Below are positions 17,314-25,172 of a stretch of DNA of 64,000 nt, piece after piece (position 1 is the stretch's first letter; each line of letters opens with the position of its first letter). Position numbers and translations under genes: made by a program. This DNA is from an uncultured Lachnospiraceae bacterium (GTDB lineage Bacteria; Bacillota; Clostridia; Lachnospirales; Lachnospiraceae). Below the pieces are notes generated by a model, which saw only the letters and a list, made by a program, of their open reading frames with translations, did not search any database and had not been told where the DNA came from. The stretch spans positions 62,001 through 126,000 of the forward strand of contig CAJTLU010000007.1 in NCBI GenBank assembly GCA_910577175.1. The letters run 5' to 3'.

Positions 17314-17331
17314 TCATAGGAGGTGAAAACG

Positions 17332-18612
17332 ATGTTTGCAGACAGAGCAGAAATTTATATCCGTTCCGGAAAAGGCGGGGACGGAAGCGTATCTTTCCGG
17401 CGGGAGCTTTTTGTTGCAGCAGGCGGTCCGAACGGCGGCGACGGCGGAAAGGGCGGCGATATTATTTTTGAAGTGGACGACGGGTTAAATACGTTGTCGG
17501 ATTACCGCTTTATCCGGAAGCATTGTGCGGAAGACGGCCAGAACGGCGGTACGAACCACTGTACCGGACGCAACGGGGCGGACAAGATTTTAAAGGTGCC
17601 GGAGGGTACCGTAATCAGGGAAAAGGAATCCGGTAAGGTAATTACCGATATGTCGCATGGAAACCGCCGCGAGGTGATTTTAAAGGGCGGCAGAGGCGGC
17701 AAGGGAAACCAGCATTACGCCACTGCAACCATGCAGGTGCCGAAGTATGCGCAGCCGGGGCAGGATGCGCAGGAGCTGAATGTCATTCTGGAGCTGAAGG
17801 TAATTGCAGATGTCGGTCTGATTGGCTTCCCGAATGTCGGAAAATCGACCTTTTTATCCCGCGTGACTAATGCAAAGCCGAAGATTGCAAATTATCATTT
17901 CACTACACTGAATCCGAATCTTGGCGTTGTTGATATGGAGGATGGAAACGGTTTTGTAATTGCGGATATTCCGGGACTGATTGAGGGCGCCTCGGAAGGA
18001 ATCGGACTCGGCCACGAGTTTTTGCGCCATGTGGAGCGTACCCGTGTGATGATTCATATTGTCGATGTAGCTTCCACCGAAGGGAGGGACCCGGTAGAGG
18101 ATATCAGGACCATTAATGCGGAGCTTGCTGCCTATAATGAGGCGCTGGCAAAGAAGCCGCAGATTATCGCGGCAAATAAAACCGATGTGATGCTTCCGGA
18201 GGAAGCAGAAGAGGCAGTTTCGCGTCTGCAAGAGGCGTTTGACATTCCGGTGTATTCCATTTCCGCAGTCAGCGGCAAGGGCGTGAAGGAGCTGTTGTAT
18301 GCAGTTTCCGGGCTACTGCAGGAGACGAAGGATGAGACGGTTGTGTTTGAACGGGAGTTTTCTCTGGATACGCTGACCCTTCCGGACGAGCCTTTTACCG
18401 TGGAATATTCCGAAGAGGAAAAGCTTTACATTGTAGAGGGCCCGCGGATTGAAAAGATGCTTGGCTATACGAATATCGATTCCGAAAAAGGGTTTGAATT
18501 TTTCCAGAACTTTTTAAAAAACAACGGCATTCTGGACGAGCTGGAAGCACTTGGCATACAGGACGGCGATACGGTGCGTATGTACGGACTGCAATTTGAT
18601 TATTATAAGTAA
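17332..18612 (+). CDS. obgE: Obg-family GTPase
   Basis: A 426-residue GTPase acting in 50S ribosome assembly and stress control. The N-terminal glycine-rich Obg fold (about 1-158) contains SGKGGDGSVSFRRE and NGGDGGKGGD. The G domain has GFPNVGKSTF (G1), DIPGLIEGASEG (G3), ANKTD (G4) and SAVSGKG (G5). A C-terminal OCT domain (about 350-426) ends QDGDTVRMYGLQFDYYK. ATG 17332 is chosen because AGGAGG lies 6 bp before it; an in-frame GTG at 17323 overlaps that ribosome-binding site. Confidence 0.97.
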   Translation: MFADRAEIYIRSGKGGDGSVSFRRELFVAAGGPNGGDGGKGGDIIFEVDDGLNTLSDYRFIRKHCAEDGQNGGTNHCTGRNGADKILKVPEGTVIREKESGKVITDMSHGNRREVILKGGRGGKGNQHYATATMQVPKYAQPGQDAQELNVILELKVIADVGLIGFPNVGKSTFLSRVTNAKPKIANYHFTTLNPNLGVVDMEDGNGFVIADIPGLIEGASEGIGLGHEFLRHVERTRVMIHIVDVASTEGRDPVEDIRTINAELAAYNEALAKKPQIIAANKTDVMLPEEAEEAVSRLQEAFDIPVYSISAVSGKGVKELLYAVSGLLQETKDETVVFEREFSLDTLTLPDEPFTVEYSEEEKLYIVEGPRIEKMLGYTNIDSEKGFEFFQNFLKNNGILDELEALGIQDGDTVRMYGLQFDYYK

Positions 18613-18623
18613 GTGAGGATACT

Positions 18624-18917
18624 ATGACGACAAAACAAAGAGCATATTTAAAGGGACTTGCCATGAACCTTGACCCGGTGTTCCAAATCGGGAAAGGAGG
18701 ACTGACCACAGAGTATTTTGACAGCGTGGAGGAAGCATTAGAGGCAAGGGAGCTGATCAAGATTTCGGTGTTAAAAAACTGCATGGAGGACCCGAAGGAG
18801 CTTGCCTTTACCATCGCCAGCCATACTGATGCGGAGGTCGTGCAGGTAATCGGAAAGAAGCTCGTGCTTTATCGTGAGGCAAGACAGCCGGAAAAGAGAA
18901 AAATAGTTCTTCCATAG
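18624..18917 (+). CDS. yhbY: YhbY-family CRM-domain RNA-binding protein
   Basis: A 97-residue single CRM-domain protein that associates with pre-50S particles. The fold signature is MTTKQRAYLKGLAMNLDPVF with the GxxG-type loop IGKGGLT, then ALEARELIKISVLKN. It starts 11 bp after obgE, the usual gene order in Clostridia, and its message is followed by the structured element at 18918-19050. Confidence 0.93.
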   Translation: MTTKQRAYLKGLAMNLDPVFQIGKGGLTTEYFDSVEEALEARELIKISVLKNCMEDPKELAFTIASHTDAEVVQVIGKKLVLYREARQPEKRKIVLP

Positions 18918-19049
18918 TCAAATATCCCGTAGCGAAAGCTACGGGCATGACTTAACTTGTCCGCCCCAGAAGGGCGGGGGATTTGACCCCGCGGGCGCGC
19001 TCGGATAGAGCAAATATAGTTGCTCTATCCTCACTTTGCCTTCGCGCGA
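18918..19049. repeat. multi-hairpin intergenic element
   Basis: Three hairpins are packed in 130 bp. They are CCCGTAGC-GAAA-GCTACGGG (18926-18945), CCGCCC / GGGCGG (18961-18977), and the perfect 11-bp stem GGATAGAGCAA / TTGCTCTATCC (19003-19030) flanked by CGCGC ... GCGCG. TCAAAT (18918-18923) can pair with ATTTGA (18981-18986) to enclose the first two. No coding potential is seen. It resembles ends of palindromic mobile elements, but no transposase is present; an untranslated RNA or REP-like repeat are alternatives. Confidence 0.6.
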
Positions 19050-19099
19050 ATAAATCTTGCAGGATGCATGCCGCCTCTGACGGCAGAACGGAGTATGAA

Positions 19100-20293
19100 A
19101 TGAAGAAAATCGGCATTCTCGGCGGGACGTTTAACCCGGTTCATAACGGGCATCTGGCGCTTGGAGAGGCGGCAATGGAGCAGTACGGGCTTGAGGAGGT
19201 ATGGCTGATGCCGTCAAAGCTTCCGCCTCATAAGTCGCATTTTGCCATTCTGTCGGAGAAGCACCGCCTTGCCATGACGAAGCTTGCGGCAAAAACGAAT
19301 GAAAGGTTTGTCGTTTCTGATTTTGAGCTTTTGCGGGAGGGTCTTACCTATACGGCAGATACGCTGGAGCTTCTGACAAAGGAGTATCCGGACTGCCGGT
19401 TTTACTTTATTGTTGGCGGCGATTCCCTGGTGAATTTTTTTAGCTGGCGGCAACCGGAACGGATCCTTGAGCTTGCGGCGCTTTTGGGTGCAGGTCGCGC
19501 AGGAATCGGGGAAGAAACAATAAATGCGGCGGCAGAAGCGCTGCGGAAGGCGGTTCCGGGAGCCGAGGTCGGTATCGTACAGCTTTCCGATTACCCGGTT
19601 TCCTCAAAAGAAATCCGCAAGGCGTTTTTTACCGGAGAGGCAGAGCGCGTAAGACCATTTTTGCCGGAAGCGGTTTACCGGTATCTGATGGAGAACCGGC
19701 TGTTTTTGAAAGTTACTTACGACGAGCTTGATGCAGAGATGCAACGGATTCTTCCAAGAAAGCGTTATCTTCATACCGTCGCGGTAGCGCATCTTTCTGC
19801 GGCCTACGCCGCGGCGTGCGGTCTTGACCCGGAGAAAGCGCTGCTTGCAGGGATTTTGCATGACTGCGCTAAGGCATATACCGACGAGGCGCTGCTTACC
19901 GAATGCGAGCGGTGTTTTCTTCCGGTAACAGAGGTCGAACAAAGAAACGGCTTTTTACTGCATGCAAAGCTGGGAGCATATTATGCAAAGGAACGCTATT
20001 TTATTACCGACGGAGAAATCCTTTCTGCAATCCGTTATCATACGACAGGTCGTCCGGGGATGACAGACTATGAAAAGATTGTGTTTCTTGCGGATTATCT
20101 GGAACCGTTCCGGACCCAGCCGACGACGCCGGCTTTGGACGAAATACGGAAAATTGCCTTTTCCGACCTTGACAGGGCGGTATTTCTTGCCTTGGAAAAC
20201 ACGGTAAACTATTTGTCTGCAAAGGAACAGGAAATTGATTTTACTACGGTAGAGACCTACGAAGAATATAAGAAAAAAATGAGGAGGCAGTAA
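19100..20293 (+). CDS. nadD: fused nicotinate-nucleotide adenylyltransferase / YqeK HD hydrolase
   Basis: A 397-residue two-domain enzyme. Residues 1-200 are NadD, making deamido-NAD from nicotinate mononucleotide and ATP: GGTFNPVHNGHLALGE holds the nucleotidyltransferase HxGH motif, and YPVSSKEIRKAF is the ISSxxIR-type ATP motif. Residues about 210-397 are a YqeK HD-domain phosphohydrolase (HTVAVAHLSAAYAA; GILHDCAKAYTDE; YHTTGRPGM; FLADYLEP), a family that cleaves diadenosine tetraphosphate. In Bacillus the two are separate adjacent genes. ATG 19100 with a GGAG seven bases upstream fits the NadD N-terminus; the frame is open farther upstream through the hairpin element. rsfS follows 2 bp later. 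Confidence 0.93.
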   Translation: MKKIGILGGTFNPVHNGHLALGEAAMEQYGLEEVWLMPSKLPPHKSHFAILSEKHRLAMTKLAAKTNERFVVSDFELLREGLTYTADTLELLTKEYPDCRFYFIVGGDSLVNFFSWRQPERILELAALLGAGRAGIGEETINAAAEALRKAVPGAEVGIVQLSDYPVSSKEIRKAFFTGEAERVRPFLPEAVYRYLMENRLFLKVTYDELDAEMQRILPRKRYLHTVAVAHLSAAYAAACGLDPEKALLAGILHDCAKAYTDEALLTECERCFLPVTEVEQRNGFLLHAKLGAYYAKERYFITDGEILSAIRYHTTGRPGMTDYEKIVFLADYLEPFRTQPTTPALDEIRKIAFSDLDRAVFLALENTVNYLSAKEQEIDFTTVETYEEYKKKMRRQ

Positions 20294-20295
20294 AG

Positions 20296-20649
20296 ATGGC
20301 AAATCGGGCAGATGAAATTGTAAAAATTGCTTATAAGGCGCTGGATGATAAGAAGGCAGAGGATATCAAAATCATTGATATCGGGGATATTTCCGTGATT
20401 GCAGACTATTTTGTAATTGCAGACGGCACCAATTCCTCACAGGTGGAGGCTATGGTAGACCAGGTGACGGATGAGCTGGCAAAGCAGGGCATTCATCCTG
20501 CACGGGTGGAAGGAATCCGTTCCTCCGGCTGGATTCTGATGGACTTTAATGATGTCGTGATACACATTTTTTCCAAGGAGGACCGTCTGTTTTATGATCT
20601 GGAGCGCATCTGGAGAGACGGAAAAGTTGTGGAGCCGGAGAGCCTGTAA
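20296..20649 (+). CDS. rsfS: ribosomal silencing factor RsfS
   Basis: A 117-residue factor that binds uL14 and blocks joining of 30S and 50S subunits when nutrients are short. Family features include DIKIIDIGDISVIADYFVIA, ARVEGIRSSGWILMDFNDVV and HIFSKEDRLFYDLERIW. It is the last gene of the obgE-yhbY-nadD/yqeK-rsfS series and ends at a terminator. Confidence 0.95.
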   Translation: MANRADEIVKIAYKALDDKKAEDIKIIDIGDISVIADYFVIADGTNSSQVEAMVDQVTDELAKQGIHPARVEGIRSSGWILMDFNDVVIHIFSKEDRLFYDLERIWRDGKVVEPESL

Positions 20650-20668
20650 GGGAGATGGAATAACGAAT

Positions 20669-20718
20669 AAGCGCTGTCTGTGTTTGCTTGAAGCAGGCGG
20701 CGCTTATTTTTATTTTGT
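20669..20718 (+). terminator. terminator after rsfS
   Basis: AAGCGCTGTCTG (20669-20680) pairs with CAGGCGGCGCTT (20694-20705) with two wobble pairs, followed by ATTTTTATTTT. A clear intrinsic terminator. Confidence 0.85.
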
Positions 20719-20884
20719 GGCAAATAATCAGAATAATTTAGCGTCGTGCTTGAAGATTATCCGCAATTGTGGTAAAATACCATATAAAGGAAATTTATAG
20801 AACGATTCCAAATAAAACTATATTTTATGCGCATGAAAAGTATAAGAGGTTTTTTATGATTTAATGCGTAGAAGGGAGAAACAT

Positions 20885-22921
20885 ATGATTAAAAAATGTT
20901 TTAGTATTATTTTAGTTTTGGCTGTTTGTTTGCAGATGGGAAGTAATATTTGTATAGGATATGCAGAAGAAAATAAAGCAGACAAAGCAATGCTGGTAAA
21001 AGGAAAAGTATATCAGGCTGAAAAGACAAAAGAGAAGATTTCGTTGGCAGGAATTGAAATTCAGGTATTTTCCTCAGAACTTGATAAGAATGTGGATACA
21101 GCTGATTTAGAAATATATAACAGCACATATGAATTTTCTGTGTTCTGTGACGCAGACGGCAATTATGCTTTTATACCGCCATCAAAGGACTATGCCATAG
21201 CGGTAAGTCTTACAAGTTTGCCAGAAAAAACTGGAATAGCAGAAACTGTTTCGTTGGTTAAACAAGGGGATAAGATTGCAGATATAGGCTTATATTCGAT
21301 AGCACATATAACGGCGGAATATGATGAAGGACAAATGGTGGCTAGGGCATATGCAGCAGATGGAACTGGAATATATGCGTTATGCAATGAAAGTGAAAAG
21401 AATACTTCTTTTCACTATTTAATGAAAGATGGTGTATCACTAAAAAATGCCGTTGTTTCAATAGAATACATTAAGAATATTGAATCAATTAGCAGGGAAA
21501 TACAAATAGAAATGAATGGTGTCTGTACTGAAGCTTCATATGTGTATGCTTTAAATAAGATGGATTTAAGTGAGCGGATAGATTTGCTTTATCGATTAAA
21601 TGTATTATCCGAAGAGGAAAAAATGTCGTTGTATTGCGATGCAATAACATTGATATCAGAAAAAAGTGGATTAACATGTGGGACATCACTCATACAGGAA
21701 TTAGAGGACTATTATAACAAAAATAAAGATGTCAAGGATGATAATGTAAGCACTACTATGACAAAGATTGATAATGTATTAAGGTCACACGTGGGACCTT
21801 ATTTGCAGGAAGGTTTGATTAATGTTGATGTTGGTTCAGGAAATTACTATTATCAAATACATTATGAGGCAGGAACTGGCGGTCCAAACGCTGCAGTTTT
21901 AGCATCGGTAGTAACAGCAGTTCGGGATGTACATAACTTTTTTATAACTAATGGATTTCATGCACCTAAAAAGCCATCAAAGGAGGAATATTATCATATA
22001 TATCTCATATCGGGATATGAGTATTATGGTGCTGCAATTCCACAAGAATATAGATTGAAAACCACAGCAGCCAGTTATATAGATTTAAGATTTAACACTG
22101 GAGAACAATATAATTCCAATACAAATAGTGTTACATCTCTTTTCAAATTTACTTTAGCGCATGAGATGTATCATGCAATTAGCTTTACCTATAGATATAA
22201 TATGGGATCCGAAGATAAATGGTTTGATGAATCGTTTGCAAGTTGGGCAGGTTTACGTTATACGGGAGATAGTGCAAGTATAGCTGGTTATATAAATCGA
22301 TATTTAGTGAATACATCAATATCACCCCAAGATCTGAGCGGTGAAAGTGCATCATATGGTTTGTGTGTGTATGCATTAACATTGGATGAGTATAATGGAG
22401 GGATACCTACAATCCGTGCAATTCTTGAGGCGACAGAGGATACAGCGAATGCATATACAGCAATACAAAACGGTATTGAACAGGTAAAACAATCCTATAC
22501 ATTAGCAGGAGAAGCCTTTAATTATTGTTCTTTATATATTTGTAAACCAACAGAATTTTATACAACAGCGACTTCTGCATGGGGAATTGCATCCTATACC
22601 ATTCGTTCTGCCCCGGATACTTACACGGTGACTGGTGATAGTTTTACAAGTTCAAGGTATGTATATACTTTAAATTCATCAACGGCAAAAAAACTTTCCA
22701 TTTCCGTACGGAGAAATGCAGGAGTATCAGGAACAGGTCTGGTTCGAAATAAAAAGGATGGAACTACGGAAGTGGTTGCACCGACTGCTACGGCAAATGA
22801 TTTAACCATATACATTATTAATAATTACGGAACGACTTATAATAGTGTTATTTTATCAGTAGTGAATGGTTCTACAAATTCAGATAATCTTAACTGTACA
22901 GTATCGTCTGCTTTGAATTAG
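20885..22921 (+). CDS. secreted gluzincin-type zinc metalloprotease
   Basis: A 678-residue exported protein. The start chosen is ATG 20885 (AGGGAG six bases upstream), giving a clean signal peptide (MIKKCFSIILVLAVCLQMGS ... YAEEN). An early beta-rich segment (about 45-110) resembles a carboxypeptidase-regulatory-like fold. The catalytic motif HEMYH (about 425-429) is followed by a second zinc ligand in FDESFASWAG about 20 residues on, the gluzincin arrangement. The C-terminal part (about 570-678) is beta-rich and may bind substrate or the wall. The peptidase family is not resolved. Codon choice is clearly more AT-rich than the neighbours, suggesting horizontal acquisition. A lipoprotein gene follows 15 bp downstream. 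Confidence 0.75.
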   Translation: MIKKCFSIILVLAVCLQMGSNICIGYAEENKADKAMLVKGKVYQAEKTKEKISLAGIEIQVFSSELDKNVDTADLEIYNSTYEFSVFCDADGNYAFIPPSKDYAIAVSLTSLPEKTGIAETVSLVKQGDKIADIGLYSIAHITAEYDEGQMVARAYAADGTGIYALCNESEKNTSFHYLMKDGVSLKNAVVSIEYIKNIESISREIQIEMNGVCTEASYVYALNKMDLSERIDLLYRLNVLSEEEKMSLYCDAITLISEKSGLTCGTSLIQELEDYYNKNKDVKDDNVSTTMTKIDNVLRSHVGPYLQEGLINVDVGSGNYYYQIHYEAGTGGPNAAVLASVVTAVRDVHNFFITNGFHAPKKPSKEEYYHIYLISGYEYYGAAIPQEYRLKTTAASYIDLRFNTGEQYNSNTNSVTSLFKFTLAHEMYHAISFTYRYNMGSEDKWFDESFASWAGLRYTGDSASIAGYINRYLVNTSISPQDLSGESASYGLCVYALTLDEYNGGIPTIRAILEATEDTANAYTAIQNGIEQVKQSYTLAGEAFNYCSLYICKPTEFYTTATSAWGIASYTIRSAPDTYTVTGDSFTSSRYVYTLNSSTAKKLSISVRRNAGVSGTGLVRNKKDGTTEVVAPTATANDLTIYIINNYGTTYNSVILSVVNGSTNSDNLNCTVSSALN

Positions 22922-22936
22922 GAGAGGGAGGTTCCT

Positions 22937-23665
22937 ATGAAAAATGCTTTTTTCGTTTCTGCTCTGTTTCTTATCGCAATGTTATGCGGCTGCAAAGGCT
23001 ATGAACCGGCAATGACAGGCGAAGCCGCAATCGAAGCCGTATTGGCGGAAGGACAGCAGTATTTCGCGGAGGGGTTTGATGAATGGCAGTCCTGGAGTGT
23101 CCGTAGGGCGGAGTTTCAGACGATAGAGCTGGAAATGCTATTGGACAAGAAATACAACGGAACAAAGTACGTATGGCATGTAGTTTTTCAGAACGATGAC
23201 GGGACGCGCTCGGTGCAGTTTGTTGTAAAGGATGATAATCAGAAGATATTACGCGGCTGGGACAGTATGGATACGGTCGTGGATTATAAGGAGAAGCCAG
23301 AAGCGGAGTACGGATATACGGCAGAGGATGTGATTATCCGGGCAGTTTTATACGAGGAATTGCAGATAGAACGACAGCGCTATAGCCGTGACTTTGAGAA
23401 TAAACATGTTTATGTATATTTAGATCATTATGGTGCGTATAACGAGGAACGGCTCAGGGATCTGGACGGGAAAAGAAACGGGGAATTTGTGATTCCTGTT
23501 TTGGAATGGACAATGTTTTGGGGAAAGAAAAACATTCCTTTAGGAAAACAGGCGTGGAGAGTAACCTTTTGTAATCAAGAGGAACATGAAGACTGGTGCG
23601 TAGACCGCAGGGTAATTATCGGGTATGACCTGAAGGTGTACGGATATGAGGATACCAGCTGGTAA
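22937..23665 (+). CDS. predicted lipoprotein of unknown function
   Basis: A 242-residue protein with a lipoprotein signal (MKNAFFVSALFLIAMLCGC; lipobox LCGC, predicted lipidated Cys19). The mature part consists of mixed alpha/beta segments rich in Tyr/Trp and acidic residues. No known domain is recognised. Two similar-looking segments (WHVVFQNDDG and WRVTFCNQEE) suggest an internal duplication. ATG 22937 follows GGAGAGGGAGG. It lies 15 bp behind the secreted protease and is probably co-transcribed, but its base composition is closer to that of the rest of the window. Confidence 0.7.
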   Translation: MKNAFFVSALFLIAMLCGCKGYEPAMTGEAAIEAVLAEGQQYFAEGFDEWQSWSVRRAEFQTIELEMLLDKKYNGTKYVWHVVFQNDDGTRSVQFVVKDDNQKILRGWDSMDTVVDYKEKPEAEYGYTAEDVIIRAVLYEELQIERQRYSRDFENKHVYVYLDHYGAYNEERLRDLDGKRNGEFVIPVLEWTMFWGKKNIPLGKQAWRVTFCNQEEHEDWCVDRRVIIGYDLKVYGYEDTSW

Positions 23666-23688
23666 TGCAGGAAAATAGTACGGAATCA

Positions 23689-23937
23689 ACGGGGCTGTTA
23701 CAAAATAGAAATGCGCAACGCTCCGCCGGACTTCCTCTAAGAGCTGCTAAGCCGCTCGGTGGCGTCCTCGCACCTAAACAGCTCTTAGAGGTGATTCCGG
23801 TTGCGCTAAAGACGCGGTCCTTCGGACAAATGCAAAAATAAGGCTGTACTTCTCTCTTTTACAGTTAGTCGTGTTTTTCTATCGCTTGTAAGAAGCCGCC
23901 ATGCCTGGAGCCGCTGTGCTTTTTGCAACAGCCCCGT
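23689..23937. mobile_element. MITE-like element with terminal inverted repeats
   Basis: A 249-bp non-coding element is bounded by ACGGGGCTGTTACAAAA (23689-23705) and TTTTGCAACAGCCCCGT (23921-23937), imperfect inverted termini with one mismatch. Inside, CCTCTAAGAGCTG (23734-23746) pairs perfectly with CAGCTCTTAGAGG (23779-23791), and GCGCAAC/GTTGCGC extends this stem. It contains GGACAAATGCAAAAATAAG (about 23824-23842), a motif repeated in hairpins at 53.9 and 55.1 kb. No transposase and no clear target duplication were seen. It fills the 317-bp gap between the lipoprotein gene and lexA. Confidence 0.7.
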
Positions 23938-23982
23938 CGTGTATTATCCGGAAAAGGATCCTGTCTCTTTTCGCTTTTTGAA

Positions 23983-24597
23983 TCAGAATATCCGGAACAG
24001 TCCGATTACCTTTCCTAGAATCTCGACTTCGGTTACGATAATCGGTTCCATAGTGTCATTTTCCGGCTGTAAGCGGTAGTAGCCGTCTTCTTTATAAAAA
24101 GTCTTTACTGTAACGGAATCCCCAATCAGAGCAACGACAAAATCCCCGTTTTTCGCATAATTTTGCTTTTTGATAAGAATCTGGTCGCCGTCAAAAATTC
24201 CAGCGTTTACCATGCTTTCTCCCTTTACATGCAGCATAAAGGTCTCAGCGTTCGGAAGGTAGTCTACCGGAATAGGAAAGTAGGACTCAATGTTTTCTAC
24301 CGCAAGAATCGGCTGACCCGCAGTAACTGTGCCGATTACTGGTATATAGGACATTTCGCGGCGCGTAATATTGAAATTGTCATCTACGATCTCGATGGCG
24401 CGCGGCTTTGCAGGGTCGCGGCGGATGTATCCGTTCTTTTCGAGACTTTCCAGATGGGCATGGACGGAAGAGGTGGACTTTAACTTTACTGCTTCACAAA
24501 TTTCCCGTACGGCCGGAGGATATCCTTTATTTAAAATCTGTTCTTTCATAAAATCTAATATTTCCTGCTGCTTTCCTGTAATTTTTCCGTAACTCAT
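23983..24597 (-). CDS. lexA: LexA SOS repressor
   Basis: A 204-residue repressor-protease that represses DNA-damage genes and cleaves itself when RecA is activated. The N-terminal winged helix (about 1-65) includes ITGKQQEILDFMKEQ and KSTSSVHAHLESLEKNGYI. The cleavage site is the Ala-Gly in VTAGQPILAV (about 90), the catalytic Ser lies in GESMVNAGIFDGD and Lys in VALIGDSVTVK. It is transcribed divergently from a LysM protein, as lexA and yneA are in Bacillus. Its own -35 box overlaps LexA box 1, indicating autoregulation. Confidence 0.97.
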   Translation of the reverse strand: MSYGKITGKQQEILDFMKEQILNKGYPPAVREICEAVKLKSTSSVHAHLESLEKNGYIRRDPAKPRAIEIVDDNFNITRREMSYIPVIGTVTAGQPILAVENIESYFPIPVDYLPNAETFMLHVKGESMVNAGIFDGDQILIKKQNYAKNGDFVVALIGDSVTVKTFYKEDGYYRLQPENDTMEPIIVTEVEILGKVIGLFRIF

Positions 24598-24637
24598 AAA
24601 ATACCTCCTCAGAGTGTAATATCATACTTTCAAACAC

Positions 24638-24667
24638 AGTATAGCATATAGAACGCCCGTTTGTCAA
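24638..24667 (-). promoter_or_regulatory. lexA promoter
   Basis: Read on the - strand: TTGACA (24667-24662) and TATACT (24643-24638) with an 18-bp spacer. LexA box 1 overlaps the -35 hexamer. Confidence 0.75.
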
Positions 24668-24678
24668 ACCTTTGTTCG
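24665..24678. promoter_or_regulatory. LexA box 1
   Basis: On the - strand CGAACAAAGGTTTG, matching the Firmicute pattern CGAAC-N4-GTTY. It overlaps the -35 of lexA. Confidence 0.75.
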
Positions 24679-24697
24679 AAAAAAATTGATTTATCTA

Positions 24698-24726
24698 TTG
24701 ACAAACGAATGTTCGCATGCTATATT
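24698..24726 (+). promoter_or_regulatory. promoter of the yneA-like gene
   Basis: TTGACA (24698-24703) and TATATT (24721-24726) with a 17-bp spacer. LexA box 2 fills the spacer and box 3 covers the -10/+1 region, so bound LexA would block polymerase. Confidence 0.8.
24702..24715. promoter_or_regulatory. LexA box 2
   Basis: On the - strand CGAACATTCGTTTG, a close match to the Firmicute LexA operator, placed between the -35 and -10 of the yneA-like promoter. Confidence 0.85.
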
Positions 24727-24727
24727 G

Positions 24728-24741
24728 TAAACAGATGTTCG
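24728..24741. promoter_or_regulatory. LexA box 3
   Basis: On the - strand CGAACATCTGTTTA, matching CGAAC-N4-GTTY, just downstream of the -10 of the yneA-like gene and 26 bp from box 2. Confidence 0.75.
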
Positions 24742-24779
24742 GAATATATGTTCTGTTTTTGAAATCAGGAGGTGGATTT

Positions 24780-25172
24780 ATGGAAAGAGAGTACGAGAGA
24801 GAATACAGTACAGAGTACCGTTCGTTCAGGGAAATTTCTGCTGAGAGACGTAAGAAAAGAAACAGGCTTCGTTTGCAGCGCCTGTTTGCGATAGTACTTT
24901 TCGCGGCGTTAGTGTCTCCGGGAATCTTCCTGGCTGTTCCTTCGGTAAGAGCAAAGGCGGAGAGCGGCGTTTCCTATGAAAGAAGAATTGTTTCTATCTG
25001 TGTAGCAGAGAATGATTCCCTTTGGAAAATTGCAGAGCGTTTTTACTGTAAAGAAAAAGAAAGTATCTACGACTTTATAGAAGATATCCGGCGGATTAAC
25101 CACCTGGAAAGCGACACGATTTATCCGGATACTTATCTTATTATTCAGTATTACGTAAAGAAGGAGCCGTAG
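24780..25172 (+). CDS. yneA: LysM-domain SOS-induced cell division suppressor (YneA-like)
   Basis: A 130-residue protein with a basic, charged cytoplasmic N-terminus (about 1-37), one membrane segment (LFAIVLFAALVSPGIFLAVP, about 39-58) and an extracellular LysM-like domain (about 68-128; ENDSLWKIAERFY, DTYLIIQYYV). The layout, size and position divergent from lexA match Bacillus YneA, which halts division after DNA damage. Sequence identity to YneA was not measured. ATG 24780 follows AGGAGG. Two LexA boxes lie over its promoter. Its 3' end overlaps the convergent PP-loop gene by 32 bp. Confidence 0.82.
   Translation: MEREYEREYSTEYRSFREISAERRKKRNRLRLQRLFAIVLFAALVSPGIFLAVPSVRAKAESGVSYERRIVSICVAENDSLWKIAERFYCKEKESIYDFIEDIRRINHLESDTIYPDTYLIIQYYVKKEP

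Noticed and set aside
23734..23791. Internal palindromes of the 23.7-kb element as a CRISPR repeat pair.
   Set aside because: Inverted rather than direct repeats, only one pair and no spacer periodicity or cas genes.
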